A stretch of 64,000 bases of DNA from Hyphomicrobiales bacterium (GCA_900469445.1 UBXM01000040.1:84161-148160); one strand, 5' to 3'. Positions 8,127 through 16,506 are shown, counted from the first letter of the stretch. Made by a program: numbers and translations. The notes: generated by a model from the letters alone, not told the origin.

Positions 8127-8537
8127 ATGCGCATTTTGGCAATCAGCATTGCCGCCGCGTCTCTGACCGGCGCCCTCTTTGCTGCGGAAGGCGCTAAGGC
8201 ACAACAGCGATTCCAGCTGGAGCGGACCGACCGGGGGATCGTGCGGCTGGATACCGAAACCGGCGCAATCACCACCTGCCGGGACGAAAATGACGAGCTG
8301 ACCTGCCGCATGGCACCCGACGAGCGCGCGGCCTACGAAACAGAACTCAACCTTCTGGAAAAGCGGGTCACCGCACTGGAAGAACGCCTGAGCCAGACAC
8401 CTCCGGATCGATTGCCGAGCGATGCGGAAGTCGACCGCTCGCTCTCGATCATGGAGCGCTTCATGCGGACTTTCATGGGTATCGTGCGCGAATTCACCGG
8501 CGAGCCGAACCCTGCCGCGCAACCCGACCGGACCTGA
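8127..8537 (+). CDS. Small secreted coiled-coil protein of unknown function
   Basis: 136 residues. An N-terminal signal peptide (about residues 1-25, MRILAISIAAASLTGALFA) ends near a GAKAQQ cleavage site. The mature part has a region with two cysteines (TTCRDENDELTCRM), followed by a heptad-like stretch ELNLLEKRVTALEERL that should form a short coiled coil, then a charged C-terminus. The start at 8127 is supported by GGAGGAGACAAA directly upstream; an earlier in-frame ATG at 8070 lacks this. I do not recognise a named family. It lies 209 bases upstream of the LuxR-type regulator on the same strand, so co-regulation is possible but unproven. Confidence 0.7.
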   Translation: MRILAISIAAASLTGALFAAEGAKAQQRFQLERTDRGIVRLDTETGAITTCRDENDELTCRMAPDERAAYETELNLLEKRVTALEERLSQTPPDRLPSDAEVDRSLSIMERFMRTFMGIVREFTGEPNPAAQPDRT

Positions 8538-8745
8538 CACCCGACACCTTGCGGCACGGCCTTCCCGCGTCGAGCTGTCGCAGAAGCGCTACAGATTGCA
8601 CCAGTCTCTGCCCGCACAAGATGTGCAGCAGGACAACGGAACCCTTGTTTCCAACCTTCAACGGCGTTACAAATTGACGCAGGCCTTGAGGAGGGCCCGG
8701 GATTTTCATCCCAGCACAACTATGCCTTTGGGAGGAGGCGTGGGA

Positions 8746-9393
8746 ATGCAGACACTCACAATCATCATCGCAGACGACCATCCCCTGTTTCGTGGCGCGC
8801 TCGTCCAGACGCTTCAGACCATGGCGGAGGATGTCGCCATTATCGAATGCGGCGAATTTTCCGCCGCGCTCAAGGCAGCTGATGAACATCCTGATGCCGA
8901 CCTGATGCTGCTCGACCTTGCCATGCCGGGCGTCAGCGGGTTTTCGGGCCTGATGACGCTGAGAGCGCAATATTCGGCGCTTCCGATCGTCATCGTTTCG
9001 GCCACCGACGACAATGCAACCATACGCCGGTCGATCGAACTCGGCGCTTCGGGCTTCATCCCGAAATCATCCGGCCTCGACGACATCCGCAACGCCGTGA
9101 AAACCGTGCTCGACGGCGGGATCTTCACGCCCGGAAACGACGGCGGACAGGCCGAGAACGATCCTGCGCTGATCGAAATCCTCGATCGGCTGAAAACGCT
9201 GACGCCGCAGCAGAACCGCGTGCTGACCATGCTTGCCGAGGGGTTGTTGAACAAGCAGATCGCCTACGAGCTCAGCGTATCGGAAGCCACGATCAAGGCG
9301 CATGTCTCGGCGATCCTGCTGAAGCTCAATGTCGACAGCCGGACCCAGGCCGTGATCAAGCTCGGCAAGATCAACATGGCCATGGTCGCATAG
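8746..9393 (+). CDS. NarL/LuxR-type response regulator
   Basis: Two-component response regulator of 215 residues. The receiver domain has the acidic pair Asp10-Asp11, the phosphoacceptor Asp57 (LLDLAMPG) and Lys107 (PKSSG). The LuxR helix-turn-helix spans about 152-196 (LTPQQNRVL ... NKQIAYELSVSEATIKAHV). The start at 8746 is supported by GGAGGAGG seven bases upstream; a much longer open frame upstream is not coding in character. There is no histidine kinase next to it, so its partner must be encoded elsewhere. Target genes are unknown. Confidence 0.9.
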   Translation: MQTLTIIIADDHPLFRGALVQTLQTMAEDVAIIECGEFSAALKAADEHPDADLMLLDLAMPGVSGFSGLMTLRAQYSALPIVIVSATDDNATIRRSIELGASGFIPKSSGLDDIRNAVKTVLDGGIFTPGNDGGQAENDPALIEILDRLKTLTPQQNRVLTMLAEGLLNKQIAYELSVSEATIKAHVSAILLKLNVDSRTQAVIKLGKINMAMVA

Positions 9394-9596
9394 TCCGCAG
9401 AGAGGATTTTATTCCTTTCCGACCTTTACGTGCCGACGACCTTCGGCTAGGATTACGCGCGCTGGAGGGTATCTCGCCAGTATTGGCGTAGAAGGCCGGG
9501 ACCCACCGGATACGTCATTTCCGATCGAAGCTTCACATCGTCCCGATGCTGCGGGGCGCAGATTGGGGCCGCACATGGGCCGGGGCACGGGCGACA

Positions 9597-10259
9597 ATGC
9601 TGTCACATGACGCCATATGGAACGCGATCGACAGACTTGCCGAACGTCACCAGCTGACGCCTTCCGGGCTTGCGCGACGCGCGGGACTGGACCCGACCTC
9701 ATTCAACCGTTCCAAACGTCTCGGCCCCGATGGGCGTCTGCGCTGGCCTTCGACGGAATCCATTTCCAAAGTGCTCGATGCGACTGGCGCCACGATCGAC
9801 CAGTTCATGAGCTACCTGCCGGCTGGTGGCCGCGGCCAGATTCCGGATGGCAACTTTCCGCCTCAGGCCAGCAATATCCCGCTGCTCGGCTTTGCCCAGG
9901 CGGGTGCAGGCGGCTTTTTCGACGATGGCGGTTTTCCCGCCGGCCAGGGCTGGGACGTGGTGGAATTTCCAGCCGACCCGTCGCGCAAGGCGGGCGTCTA
10001 TGCGCTCGAAGTCCAGGGTGAATCGATGATGCCGCTCTATCGCGACGGCGATGTGCTGATCGTCGAACCGGGTGCCCAGGTGAGGCGCGGCGACCGTGTC
10101 GTGTTGAAAACCCGCGAAGGCGAAGTCATGGCAAAGGTGCTGGCACGCCAGAGCCCGAAAAGCGTTGAGGTGATGTCGCTCAACCCGGACCACCCCAACC
10201 GGGCCTTCGATCTTGCCGAGGTGGAGTGGATGGCCCGGATCATATGGGCGAGCCAATAA
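9597..10259 (+). CDS. LexA-like helix-turn-helix regulator with S24 peptidase domain
   Basis: 220-residue repressor-type protein. Residues 1-75 form a Cro/C1-like DNA-binding domain (TPSGLARRAGLDPTSFNRSKR). Residues about 92-215 form an S24 peptidase domain with the catalytic serine Ser143 (QGESMMPLY) and Lys180 (EVMAK), spaced 37 residues apart as in LexA. An Ala-Gly pair at 102-103 (AQAGAGG) is a plausible self-cleavage site. Such proteins often respond to DNA damage or act as prophage repressors, but no phage genes surround it, so a chromosomal stress regulator is more likely. The start at 9597 gives the normal family length; an upstream in-frame ATG at 9546 adds a non-conserved tail. Confidence 0.85.
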   Translation: MLSHDAIWNAIDRLAERHQLTPSGLARRAGLDPTSFNRSKRLGPDGRLRWPSTESISKVLDATGATIDQFMSYLPAGGRGQIPDGNFPPQASNIPLLGFAQAGAGGFFDDGGFPAGQGWDVVEFPADPSRKAGVYALEVQGESMMPLYRDGDVLIVEPGAQVRRGDRVVLKTREGEVMAKVLARQSPKSVEVMSLNPDHPNRAFDLAEVEWMARIIWASQ

Positions 10260-10305
10260 GGCTCGTCGCTTCGGCTCTGCGCCCGAAGGAACAAATTCCC
10301 AGAGA

Positions 10306-11181
10306 TCAATAAAGCCCGTTCGGGAAATAGCGCAGGTAGAGATCCTGCAGCCTGCCGTTGCGGGAGAGTTCGGCGAGTGCCTGATTAAAGGCCGCCACAA
10401 GGGTCGGGTCGGTTCGGCGCACCATGACCGACAGGCCCTCGCCGAGGAATTTTTCCGAAAGATAAGGACCGTCGAAGAGTGTGCAGCATTTTTCCGACGC
10501 TTCGCTGGAGACCCAGAAAGGCAACTTCAGGCCATCGGTAAAGACCGCGTCGACCTTCTTTTCCTTCAGCGCTGCCGTCATCTCCGCATCGTTTTCGAAC
10601 GGTACGGCCGTGATGCCCGGGAAAAATGCCTTGAGCATCGCCTCATGCGCGGTCTCCTTGACCACTCCGACCCGGCGGCCGACAAGGGCGGCGGCGGTAT
10701 CGCCCGGAATTTCGGTCGCACGGTTTCTGGCAAAACGCGCCGGAATGCCGATATAGGAGCGCGAGAACAGGAAGCGCTCCAGCCGCTGCGGGCTCACCGA
10801 AATGCCGGCCATGACCGCCTCGCCGCCATTGGTCTCCAGCGTCTTTTCCAGTTCGTCGAAAGGCAGGGCCTGGATCTGGCACTTTGCCTCAAGCTTGAGC
10901 TCGGCGCAGATTTCACGGGCGAGATCGACATTAAAGCCGGACAGGCGGCCGGTCTGATCTGTGAAGTTGAAGGGCGGAAAATCAACGGTCGTCAGAATGC
11001 GCAAGCGCACGATCGTCGAAAGATCGGGGCGGGCCAGCCGCTCGCGGCTATCGAACATCAGCGGCAGGGTATCACCCGTTTCCGCAGCCAGACCTGTACC
11101 GGGTGTCGCGAAAGCCGCTGTCATCATCACGCAGGCCGCAAATAGATCGCGTGCCCCCCGCCAAACTGGGGATGTAATCAT
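10306..11181 (-). CDS. ABC-type amino-acid-like substrate-binding protein (transporter substrate-binding domain)
   Basis: Periplasmic solute-binding protein of the SBP family 3 type, 291 residues. The N-terminal signal peptide occupies about residues 1-33 (ending GTGLAAETG). The mature part begins RLRILTTVDFPPFNF and includes GRLSGFNVDLAREIC, GEAVMAGISVSPQR and a late VDAVFTDG block, all typical of polar amino-acid binders. No permease or ATPase gene adjoins it, so it may work with a distant transporter or as a sensor. ATG at 11181 was chosen because GAGG stands 6-9 bases upstream; ATG at 11193 is the alternative. It diverges from the glycosyltransferase gene. Confidence 0.85.
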   Translation of the reverse strand: MITSPVWRGARDLFAACVMMTAAFATPGTGLAAETGDTLPLMFDSRERLARPDLSTIVRLRILTTVDFPPFNFTDQTGRLSGFNVDLAREICAELKLEAKCQIQALPFDELEKTLETNGGEAVMAGISVSPQRLERFLFSRSYIGIPARFARNRATEIPGDTAAALVGRRVGVVKETAHEAMLKAFFPGITAVPFENDAEMTAALKEKKVDAVFTDGLKLPFWVSSEASEKCCTLFDGPYLSEKFLGEGLSVMVRRTDPTLVAAFNQALAELSRNGRLQDLYLRYFPNGLY

Positions 11182-11262
11182 CCGGTGCCTCATTATGATC
11201 GTCTGCGGGTCAGGCTGGGGCGCCCCTATCGGTTCGCTCTCTTGGGACGGTGTAACAGAACC

Positions 11263-13209
11263 ATGCGCTTCGGGGAATATCCGCCGCAGGGATCGGCGAT
11301 CTGTGACGATGAGCCTGCCACTGGGCCAGGCAGCAACTCGACGAGCCATCGGCTCGATAGCGAGGAACCATGGGAAAGGGCTGATCCGGATTTTCCGGAG
11401 GCAGAGGCCCGCACGCTTGCGGCTCTCGGTTTTTCGAAGCCTGTGATCGCCCGGATGCGCGAGCGGGCATTCTGCCATGGCACATCGATCGAGGCAGAAC
11501 TTTTGCGCTCCGGCGAGGTGCGCGAAGAAGCCTATTACGGTGCGATCGCCCGGCTGTTGCGATTGCCTTTCATCGAGACGATCGACCCCGGTCTCGTGCA
11601 GGATGCAATGACGCTGGACAGCCAACTGACAAGGCCGACCATGGTTCGTCTTGTCCATCGCAACCGGGCGCCGGAAACGGTCATCGCCCCGGAAGCGGGG
11701 CGGTTGGCGGAACTTGCCGTCGCGCTGGCAACCCTGCCCCGGCTTGGCCGCGACCTCGCCATCACCACGCCCGACGCCATCCGCAAGGCAGTGTGGGCGG
11801 CCGGAGCCAGTCGGCGTGGACGGGAGGTCACGAACGGGCTTTTCGAACGGCGACCGGCCTTTTCCGCAAGAACCGTGCTTTCAGGCGCGCAAGGGTTCGT
11901 CGCCGGAGCTGTGGTCGCGGCAACGGTCGCAGCCTTCTTCATCGTGCCGGTCGTCATGCTTCTGTTCCTGCATATCGTCCTGACACTGACCTATTTCGCC
12001 TCGCTAATGCTGCGACTGACGGCCTTGATCCTCAAAGTACACCGGCCAAGTCCGATTGAACGGCTCAGCCGGCAGACAGGCCCATTGCCGCGCTATACCG
12101 TCATGGTGGCGCTTTACCGGGAAGCACCAGTCGTCGGCCAGCTCCTCACCTGCCTCGACCGGCTCGACTGGCCTCGCGCGCTCCTCGACATCAAACTCGT
12201 CTGCGAAGAGGACGATACGGAGACGATCGCCGCGCTTCTAGCGCTGCAACCCGGCCCGCAATTCGAGATCGTCACGGTGCCGTCGATCGGTCCGCGCACG
12301 AAACCGAAGGCGCTCACCTATGCGCTGCCTTCGGCGCGAGGCGAATTCCTGGCGATCTATGACGCAGAAGACCGGCCGCACCCGCAGCAATTGCGTGAAG
12401 CCTATCTCACTTTTCTCAAAGGGCCTGCCGAACTTGTCTGCCTGCAGGCGCCGCTGATCATCGCCAATGCAAGGCAATCGCCGCTGAGCGCGCTGTTCTC
12501 GCTCGAATATTCCGCCCTCTTTCGCGGGCTTTTACCGATGCTGGCGAGGCGGCGGATGCCTCTGCCGCTCGGCGGAACATCCAATCATTTCAAGACCGCC
12601 ATCCTGAAACAGGTCGGCGGCTGGGATCCTTACAACGTCACCGAGGACGCAGATATGGGCTTGCGTCTCTATCGGTTGGGCTACCGCTCGGACGTGTTGA
12701 CCTGCCAGACGCTTGAGGATGCACCGGTTGATGTTTCCGTCTGGATGGCGCAGCGCGCCCGCTGGTTCAAGGGATGGCTGCAGACATGGCTGGTGCTGAT
12801 GCGCGATCCGGTGCGGCTGATGCGGGAAATGGGCCTGACCGCCTTCATCACCTTCCAGCTGATGGTGGGCGGAATGCTGATCTCAGCACTGCTTCATCCG
12901 CTGATCTTCGTTTTCCTCTGGCTCGGGGCATCGGCCCTGCTGGAGGCGCCGAAAGACGACCTGCCGCTTGGCGTCATCTCGCTGTTCGTCATGGATTTCG
13001 TCAACATCCTCGGGAGCTACCTGATTTTCCTCGGACTGGGCGTGGGCTCGATGATCGACCACGAAAAACGGCTGATCGGCTGGCGATGGGCGCTGGTGCC
13101 CTTCTACTGGCTGATGATCTCCGTTGCCGCATGGCGGGCCGCAATCGAACTGAAGACCAAGCCGTTCCACTGGAACAAGACCCCGCATGTGCCCACATCA
13201 AAAAACTGA
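11263..13209 (+). CDS. Family 2 glycosyltransferase with N-terminal GspE_N-like domain
   Basis: Membrane glycosyltransferase of 648 residues. Residues about 50-175 resemble the GspE/MshE N-terminal domain (GTSIEAELLRSGEVREEAYYGAIARLL). A membrane hairpin follows at about 208-258, then the GT2 catalytic domain with DAED at 368-371, TEDADMG at 460-466 and QRARW at 498-502 (D,D,D,QxxRW pattern of processive enzymes). At least three further membrane spans lie in the last 130 residues. The layout resembles the XagB type of exopolysaccharide glycosyltransferase, but the product is unknown. Start choice is uncertain: 11263 is used; 11185 is an alternative that would leave almost no gap to the divergent gene. 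Confidence 0.85.
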   Translation: MRFGEYPPQGSAICDDEPATGPGSNSTSHRLDSEEPWERADPDFPEAEARTLAALGFSKPVIARMRERAFCHGTSIEAELLRSGEVREEAYYGAIARLLRLPFIETIDPGLVQDAMTLDSQLTRPTMVRLVHRNRAPETVIAPEAGRLAELAVALATLPRLGRDLAITTPDAIRKAVWAAGASRRGREVTNGLFERRPAFSARTVLSGAQGFVAGAVVAATVAAFFIVPVVMLLFLHIVLTLTYFASLMLRLTALILKVHRPSPIERLSRQTGPLPRYTVMVALYREAPVVGQLLTCLDRLDWPRALLDIKLVCEEDDTETIAALLALQPGPQFEIVTVPSIGPRTKPKALTYALPSARGEFLAIYDAEDRPHPQQLREAYLTFLKGPAELVCLQAPLIIANARQSPLSALFSLEYSALFRGLLPMLARRRMPLPLGGTSNHFKTAILKQVGGWDPYNVTEDADMGLRLYRLGYRSDVLTCQTLEDAPVDVSVWMAQRARWFKGWLQTWLVLMRDPVRLMREMGLTAFITFQLMVGGMLISALLHPLIFVFLWLGASALLEAPKDDLPLGVISLFVMDFVNILGSYLIFLGLGVGSMIDHEKRLIGWRWALVPFYWLMISVAAWRAAIELKTKPFHWNKTPHVPTSKN

Positions 13210-13259
13210 CATGCGCGAAGTCAGAGGCATTGAAGCAAGAGAGGGCGGCAAGAAGACGC

Positions 13260-13333
13260 TGGAGCGGGTGAAGGGAATCGAACCCTCGTATTCAGCTTGG
13301 GAAGCTGCTGCTCTACCATTGAGCTACACCCGC
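13260..13333 (-). tRNA. tRNA-Gly (anticodon CCC)
   Basis: A 74-nt cloverleaf on the minus strand. The acceptor arm GCGGGTG pairs with CACCCGC, the D-arm is GCTC/GAGC, the anticodon loop reads TTCCCAA, the T-arm contains GGTTCGATTCC, and the CCA end is encoded. The loop gives anticodon CCC, reading GGG glycine codons. Confidence 0.96.
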
Positions 13334-13410
13334 GACGGCTGAAGGTTTCCAACAACGGGTCGCTGCTGTCAAGGCCAGCCTGATTGGCCAGGCGAGGCCA
13401 AGCGTCACGG

Positions 13411-14502
13411 TCAGCCGCGGAAATGCTTGGAGAGCTTGAGGCCCTGCGCCTGATAGTTGGAACCGAGGCCAGAGCCGTAGAGACCTTCCGGATGCTCCAG
13501 CATGTGTTCGTAGATGAGGCGTCCGACGAGCTGGCTGTCTTCGAGGATGAACGGCACTTCGTGGCTGCGGACTTCAAGGACCGCGCGGCTGCCGCGGCCG
13601 CCCGCGGCCTCATGTCCGAAGCCCGGATCGAAGAAACCGGCGTAATGGACACGGAATTCGCCGACCAGCGGATCGAAAGGCGTCATCTCAGCGGCATAAA
13701 GCGGCGGCACATGCACCGCCTCGCGGGAGACGAGAATGTAAAACTCATCCGGATCGAGGATCAGTTCGTTGCGGCCGCGGCTATAAAGCGGCTCCCAGAA
13801 ATCGAAGACGTCGTGCTGGGCCTTCTTGTCGACATCGACCACGGCGGTGTGGTGCTTGCCGCGATAACCGATCAGGCCGTTCGCATCGCCTTTCAGGTCG
13901 ATCGACAGCGCGATGCCGCCGCCGGACACGTTCGGCTTTGCCGAGGCGACCAGCGTTTCGGTCTCGTGGAGATGCACCAGTTCCGGCTCGGTCAGGATGG
14001 CATTGCCGATGCGGAAGCGGATTTGCGACAGGCGCGACCCCTGACGGGCGACGATCGGGAAGGTGCGCGGGGAGATTTCGAGATAGAGCGGGCCGCGATA
14101 ACCGGCCGGGATCTTGTCGAATTCCTGCGCGTGATCGGTAATGACGCGGGTGAAGATATCGAGACGGCCGGTGGAGGATTTCGGGTTGGCCGAAGCCGAC
14201 ATGTCGGCCGGCAGATCGAGGCTCTCCATCAGAGGCACGATATAGACGCAGCCGGTTTCCAGAACCGCACCTTCCGAGAGATCGACGACATGCAGCTTCA
14301 GGCGATCGAGTTTGTCCGAGACGAGACTATTGGGACCGGGCATAAAGGACGCGCGGACGCGAAACGCCTTGGCGCCCAGACGCAGATCGAGGCTTGCCGG
14401 CTGGATCTGGTCATGATCAAGCTCGCGCTCGGAGATCAGCCGTCCCGTTTCGAAAAGCGCCGCGATTGCGCGGTCCGCCAGAATTCCCGTTTCGCGTGCC
14501 AT
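13411..14502 (-). CDS. dcd: 2'-Deoxycytidine 5'-triphosphate deaminase, double-length alphaproteobacterial form
   Basis: Deaminates dCTP to dUTP as a source of dTTP. At 363 residues it is about twice the length of the classical Dcd (about 190) and matches the long form found in alphaproteobacteria, with two dUTPase-like halves. Family marks include QIQPASLDLRLG near residue 35, the SSTGRLDIFTRV segment around 110 and a second-half GEFRVHYAGFFDPGFG before the end. ATG at 14502 was chosen because an AAGAAG ribosome binding site precedes it; ATG at 14538 has none. It lies head to head with metZ and its riboswitch. Confidence 0.9.
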   Translation of the reverse strand: MARETGILADRAIAALFETGRLISERELDHDQIQPASLDLRLGAKAFRVRASFMPGPNSLVSDKLDRLKLHVVDLSEGAVLETGCVYIVPLMESLDLPADMSASANPKSSTGRLDIFTRVITDHAQEFDKIPAGYRGPLYLEISPRTFPIVARQGSRLSQIRFRIGNAILTEPELVHLHETETLVASAKPNVSGGGIALSIDLKGDANGLIGYRGKHHTAVVDVDKKAQHDVFDFWEPLYSRGRNELILDPDEFYILVSREAVHVPPLYAAEMTPFDPLVGEFRVHYAGFFDPGFGHEAAGGRGSRAVLEVRSHEVPFILEDSQLVGRLIYEHMLEHPEGLYGSGLGSNYQAQGLKLSKHFRG

Positions 14503-14548
14503 GATACTTCTTTCAAATTTTGGCGGTGACAAAACCAAATGCAGGCCA

Positions 14549-14577
14549 TTGACGCAAGCGGATGCGAGGCGTAAGCC
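14549..14577 (+). promoter_or_regulatory. Candidate promoter of the SAM-II/metZ transcript
   Basis: TTGACG at 14549-14554, a 17-base spacer and a weak -10 TAAGCC at 14572-14577. Transcription would start a few bases before the riboswitch, which is the main support. The -10 match is poor. Confidence 0.4.
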
Positions 14578-14585
14578 AGCTTTAT

Positions 14586-14640
14586 CCCGTGGTGATTTGC
14601 CGGTCGGCTTGCAGCCACGTTAAACAAGTGGCTAAAAAGA
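14586..14640 (+). promoter_or_regulatory. SAM-II riboswitch
   Basis: The layout matches the SAM-II (metA motif) aptamer. Stem P1 is CGTGG (14588-14592) with CCACG (14615-14619); the loop word CTTG (14608-14611) pairs with CAAG (14625-14628) to form the pseudoknot; the conserved TGATTTG and GCTAAAAAG blocks are present. It lies 63 bases before metZ, the usual place for this class, and should reduce metZ expression when S-adenosylmethionine is high. Confidence 0.93.
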
Positions 14641-14683
14641 CCGGGTTGCTAAAACCGGTCTGCTTTTGCGGCCGGTTTTTTTG
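14639..14683 (+). terminator. Terminator/anti-terminator element downstream of the SAM-II aptamer
   Basis: Two overlapping hairpins are possible. The first pairs GACCGG (14639-14644) with CCGGTC (14655-14660). The second pairs AAAACCGG (14651-14658) with CCGGTTTT (14672-14679) and is followed by a T-run, like an intrinsic terminator. They share 14655-14658, so only one can form. This would let the riboswitch act at transcription. Which state goes with ligand binding is inference. Confidence 0.6.
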
Positions 14684-14702
14684 TTTTGGAATGAGGACTG
14701 AC

Positions 14703-15881
14703 ATGACAAACAAATTTCGCCCGGCAACCACACTTGTTCACGGCGGCACGCTGCGCTCGCAATATGGCGAGATGTCGGAGGCGATCTACCTGACGCAGGG
14801 TTTCGCCTATGACAGTTCCGAAGCCGCTGAAGCGCGCTTCAAGGGCGAGACCGAAGGTTATATATACGCCCGCTACGGCAGCCCGACCAATGACATGTTC
14901 GAAAAGCGCATGTGCGCGCTGGAAGGCGCGGAAGAAGCCCGCGCCACGGCCTCCGGCATGGCTGCCGTCTCCGCCGCCCTGCTGTGCCAGCTGAAGGCCG
15001 GCGATCACATCGTCGCTGCCCGGGCGATGTTCGGTTCCTGCCGCTGGGTAATCGAAACGCTTGCGCCGCGCTACGGTATCGAATGCACGCTGGTGGATGG
15101 ACGTGATCTCGCCAATTGGGAAAAGGCAATCCAGAAGAACACCAAGGTTTTCTTCCTCGAAAGCCCGACCAACCCGACGCTCGAGGTCATCGATATTGCC
15201 GGCGTTGCCAAGCTGGCCAACCAGATCGGCGCGAAACTCGTGGTCGATAACGTGTTTGCCACGCCGCTCTTCCAGAAGCCGCTGGAACTCGGCGCACATA
15301 TCGTCGTCTACTCTGCCACCAAACATATCGACGGCCAGGGCCGCAGCCTTGCCGGCGTCATCCTGTCGGATCGCGAATGGGTGACCGAGCATCTGCAGGA
15401 CTACTATCGCCATACCGGTCCGGCCATGTCGCCGTTTACCGCCTGGACACTGATCAAGGGCCTTGAAACCCTGCCGATCCGCGTCAAGCAGCAGACGGAA
15501 AACGCATCGAAGATCGCCGACTTCCTGGCCGAGCAGAAACAGGTTGCCAAGGTCATCTATCCCGGCCGCAAGGACCATCCGCAGGCGGATATCATCGCCA
15601 AGCAGATGACCGGCGGCTCGACACTGATCTGCTTCGAGCTGAAGGGTGGCAAGGAAGCCGCCTTCAAGCTGCAGAATGCGCTGGACGTGGTCACCATTTC
15701 CAACAATCTCGGCGACACGCGCAGCCTGATCACCCATCCGGCAACGACGACACACAAGAACCTGACCGACGAGGCCCGCGCAGAACTGGGCATCTCGGCT
15801 GGTACCGTGCGTTTTTCCGCCGGCATCGAAGACAGCGAGGATCTGCTGGAAGATTTCGCCAGGGCACTGGCCGCGATCTAA
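14703..15881 (+). CDS. metZ: O-succinylhomoserine sulfhydrylase
   Basis: PLP enzyme that makes homocysteine from O-succinylhomoserine and sulfide in methionine synthesis. At 392 residues it has the usual MetZ length. Marks of the Cys/Met-metabolism PLP family include RYGSPTND (58-65), the SGMAA turn near 84, VDNVFATPLFQ at 181-191 and the PLP lysine Lys207 in SATKHIDGQG. The start at 14703 has GAGG upstream and gives the normal N-terminus; a longer open frame from 14562 would translate the riboswitch and is rejected. O-acetylhomoserine could be the substrate instead; sequence alone does not fully exclude this. Control is by the SAM-II element. Confidence 0.93.
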   Translation: MTNKFRPATTLVHGGTLRSQYGEMSEAIYLTQGFAYDSSEAAEARFKGETEGYIYARYGSPTNDMFEKRMCALEGAEEARATASGMAAVSAALLCQLKAGDHIVAARAMFGSCRWVIETLAPRYGIECTLVDGRDLANWEKAIQKNTKVFFLESPTNPTLEVIDIAGVAKLANQIGAKLVVDNVFATPLFQKPLELGAHIVVYSATKHIDGQGRSLAGVILSDREWVTEHLQDYYRHTGPAMSPFTAWTLIKGLETLPIRVKQQTENASKIADFLAEQKQVAKVIYPGRKDHPQADIIAKQMTGGSTLICFELKGGKEAAFKLQNALDVVTISNNLGDTRSLITHPATTTHKNLTDEARAELGISAGTVRFSAGIEDSEDLLEDFARALAAI

Positions 15882-15898
15882 GGTTTTTCGGCCCCCAG

Positions 15899-15931
15899 AC
15901 ATGGTGAACCCGCCAAGCGGATTCACCATGT
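15899..15931. terminator. Long hairpin after metZ
   Basis: The arms ACATGGTGAA and TTCACCATGT are perfect complements, with an inner CCGC/GCGG pair around a CAA loop. It begins 17 bases after the metZ stop, so it probably ends or stabilises that transcript. There is no T-run after it on the plus strand. Confidence 0.5.
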
Positions 15932-15988
15932 CAGTTATCCCTAATTCCAAGAACAGATCACAGTTTCTCGCGTAAACCGTGAGTTTTC

Positions 15989-16017
15989 TTGACGTTCGCG
16001 GTCGCTTGTACGATATG
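15989..16017 (+). promoter_or_regulatory. Candidate sigma-70-type promoter of apaG
   Basis: TTGACG at 15989-15994, a 17-base spacer and GATATG at 16012-16017, 83 bases before apaG. It is the only good match in this 218-base gap. Confidence 0.5.
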
Positions 16018-16099
16018 CGGAAGTGTAGTTTCCAGGTTCTACAGCTTGGTCAGCATGTAAGAAACGGCATCCAACGCTGTAGTTTTGAGGTAATTGTCC

Positions 16100-16492
16100 A
16101 TGTATCGCGCCCGGACAAGAGATATAGAAGTTGCCGTCGAGCCGTTCTATCTGGAGGAGCAATCCAGTCCGGAAGAGAGCCGCTATGTCTGGGGCTACCG
16201 CATCGTCATCGAAAATCATTCGATCCATACGGTCAAGCTCGTCCACCGTTACTGGCACATTACCGACCAGAATGGCTTGGTCGATGAAGTCGACGGCCTG
16301 GGCGTCGTTGGAGAACAGCCGCGCCTGCAGCCGGGCGACAGTTACGAATATTCTTCAGGCTGTCCGCTCGATACACCATCGGGAATGATGTTCGGTCACT
16401 ACGACATGCAGACGGAAGAAGGCGAGATGTTCAAAGTCGACATTCCCGCCTTCTCGCTGGATTCCCCCGGCCTGAACCGGGTCCTGAACTGA
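16100..16492 (+). CDS. apaG: ApaG protein
   Basis: 130-residue protein of the ApaG family, an immunoglobulin-like fold linked in enterobacteria to Co2+/Mg2+ handling and present in many bacteria with no firm biochemical role. Recognisable blocks are YVWGYRIVIENHS (30-42), VKLVHRYWHITDQNG (about 46-60) and the glycine-rich GMMFGHYDM near the C-terminus. ATG at 16100 was chosen because GAGG lies nine bases upstream; TTG at 16094 is too close to that site. Confidence 0.93.
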   Translation: MYRARTRDIEVAVEPFYLEEQSSPEESRYVWGYRIVIENHSIHTVKLVHRYWHITDQNGLVDEVDGLGVVGEQPRLQPGDSYEYSSGCPLDTPSGMMFGHYDMQTEEGEMFKVDIPAFSLDSPGLNRVLN

Positions 16493-16506
16493 GATAGAGC
16501 GTTCAC

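Noticed and set aside
9597..10259. Prophage remnant, because of an S24 repressor-like gene
   Set aside because: No integrase, structural phage gene or att repeat nearby.
10306..11658. 450-codon version of the substrate-binding protein gene
   Set aside because: The extra N-terminus overlaps the divergent glycosyltransferase gene and would bury the signal peptide inside the protein.
13384..14529. Long plus-strand open frame opposite the dCTP deaminase
   Set aside because: Mirror frame of a recognised gene; arginine/alanine-rich with no family pattern and no ribosome binding site.
14649..15950. Long minus-strand open frame opposite metZ
   Set aside because: Antisense shadow of metZ; overlaps the riboswitch expression platform and shows no domain.
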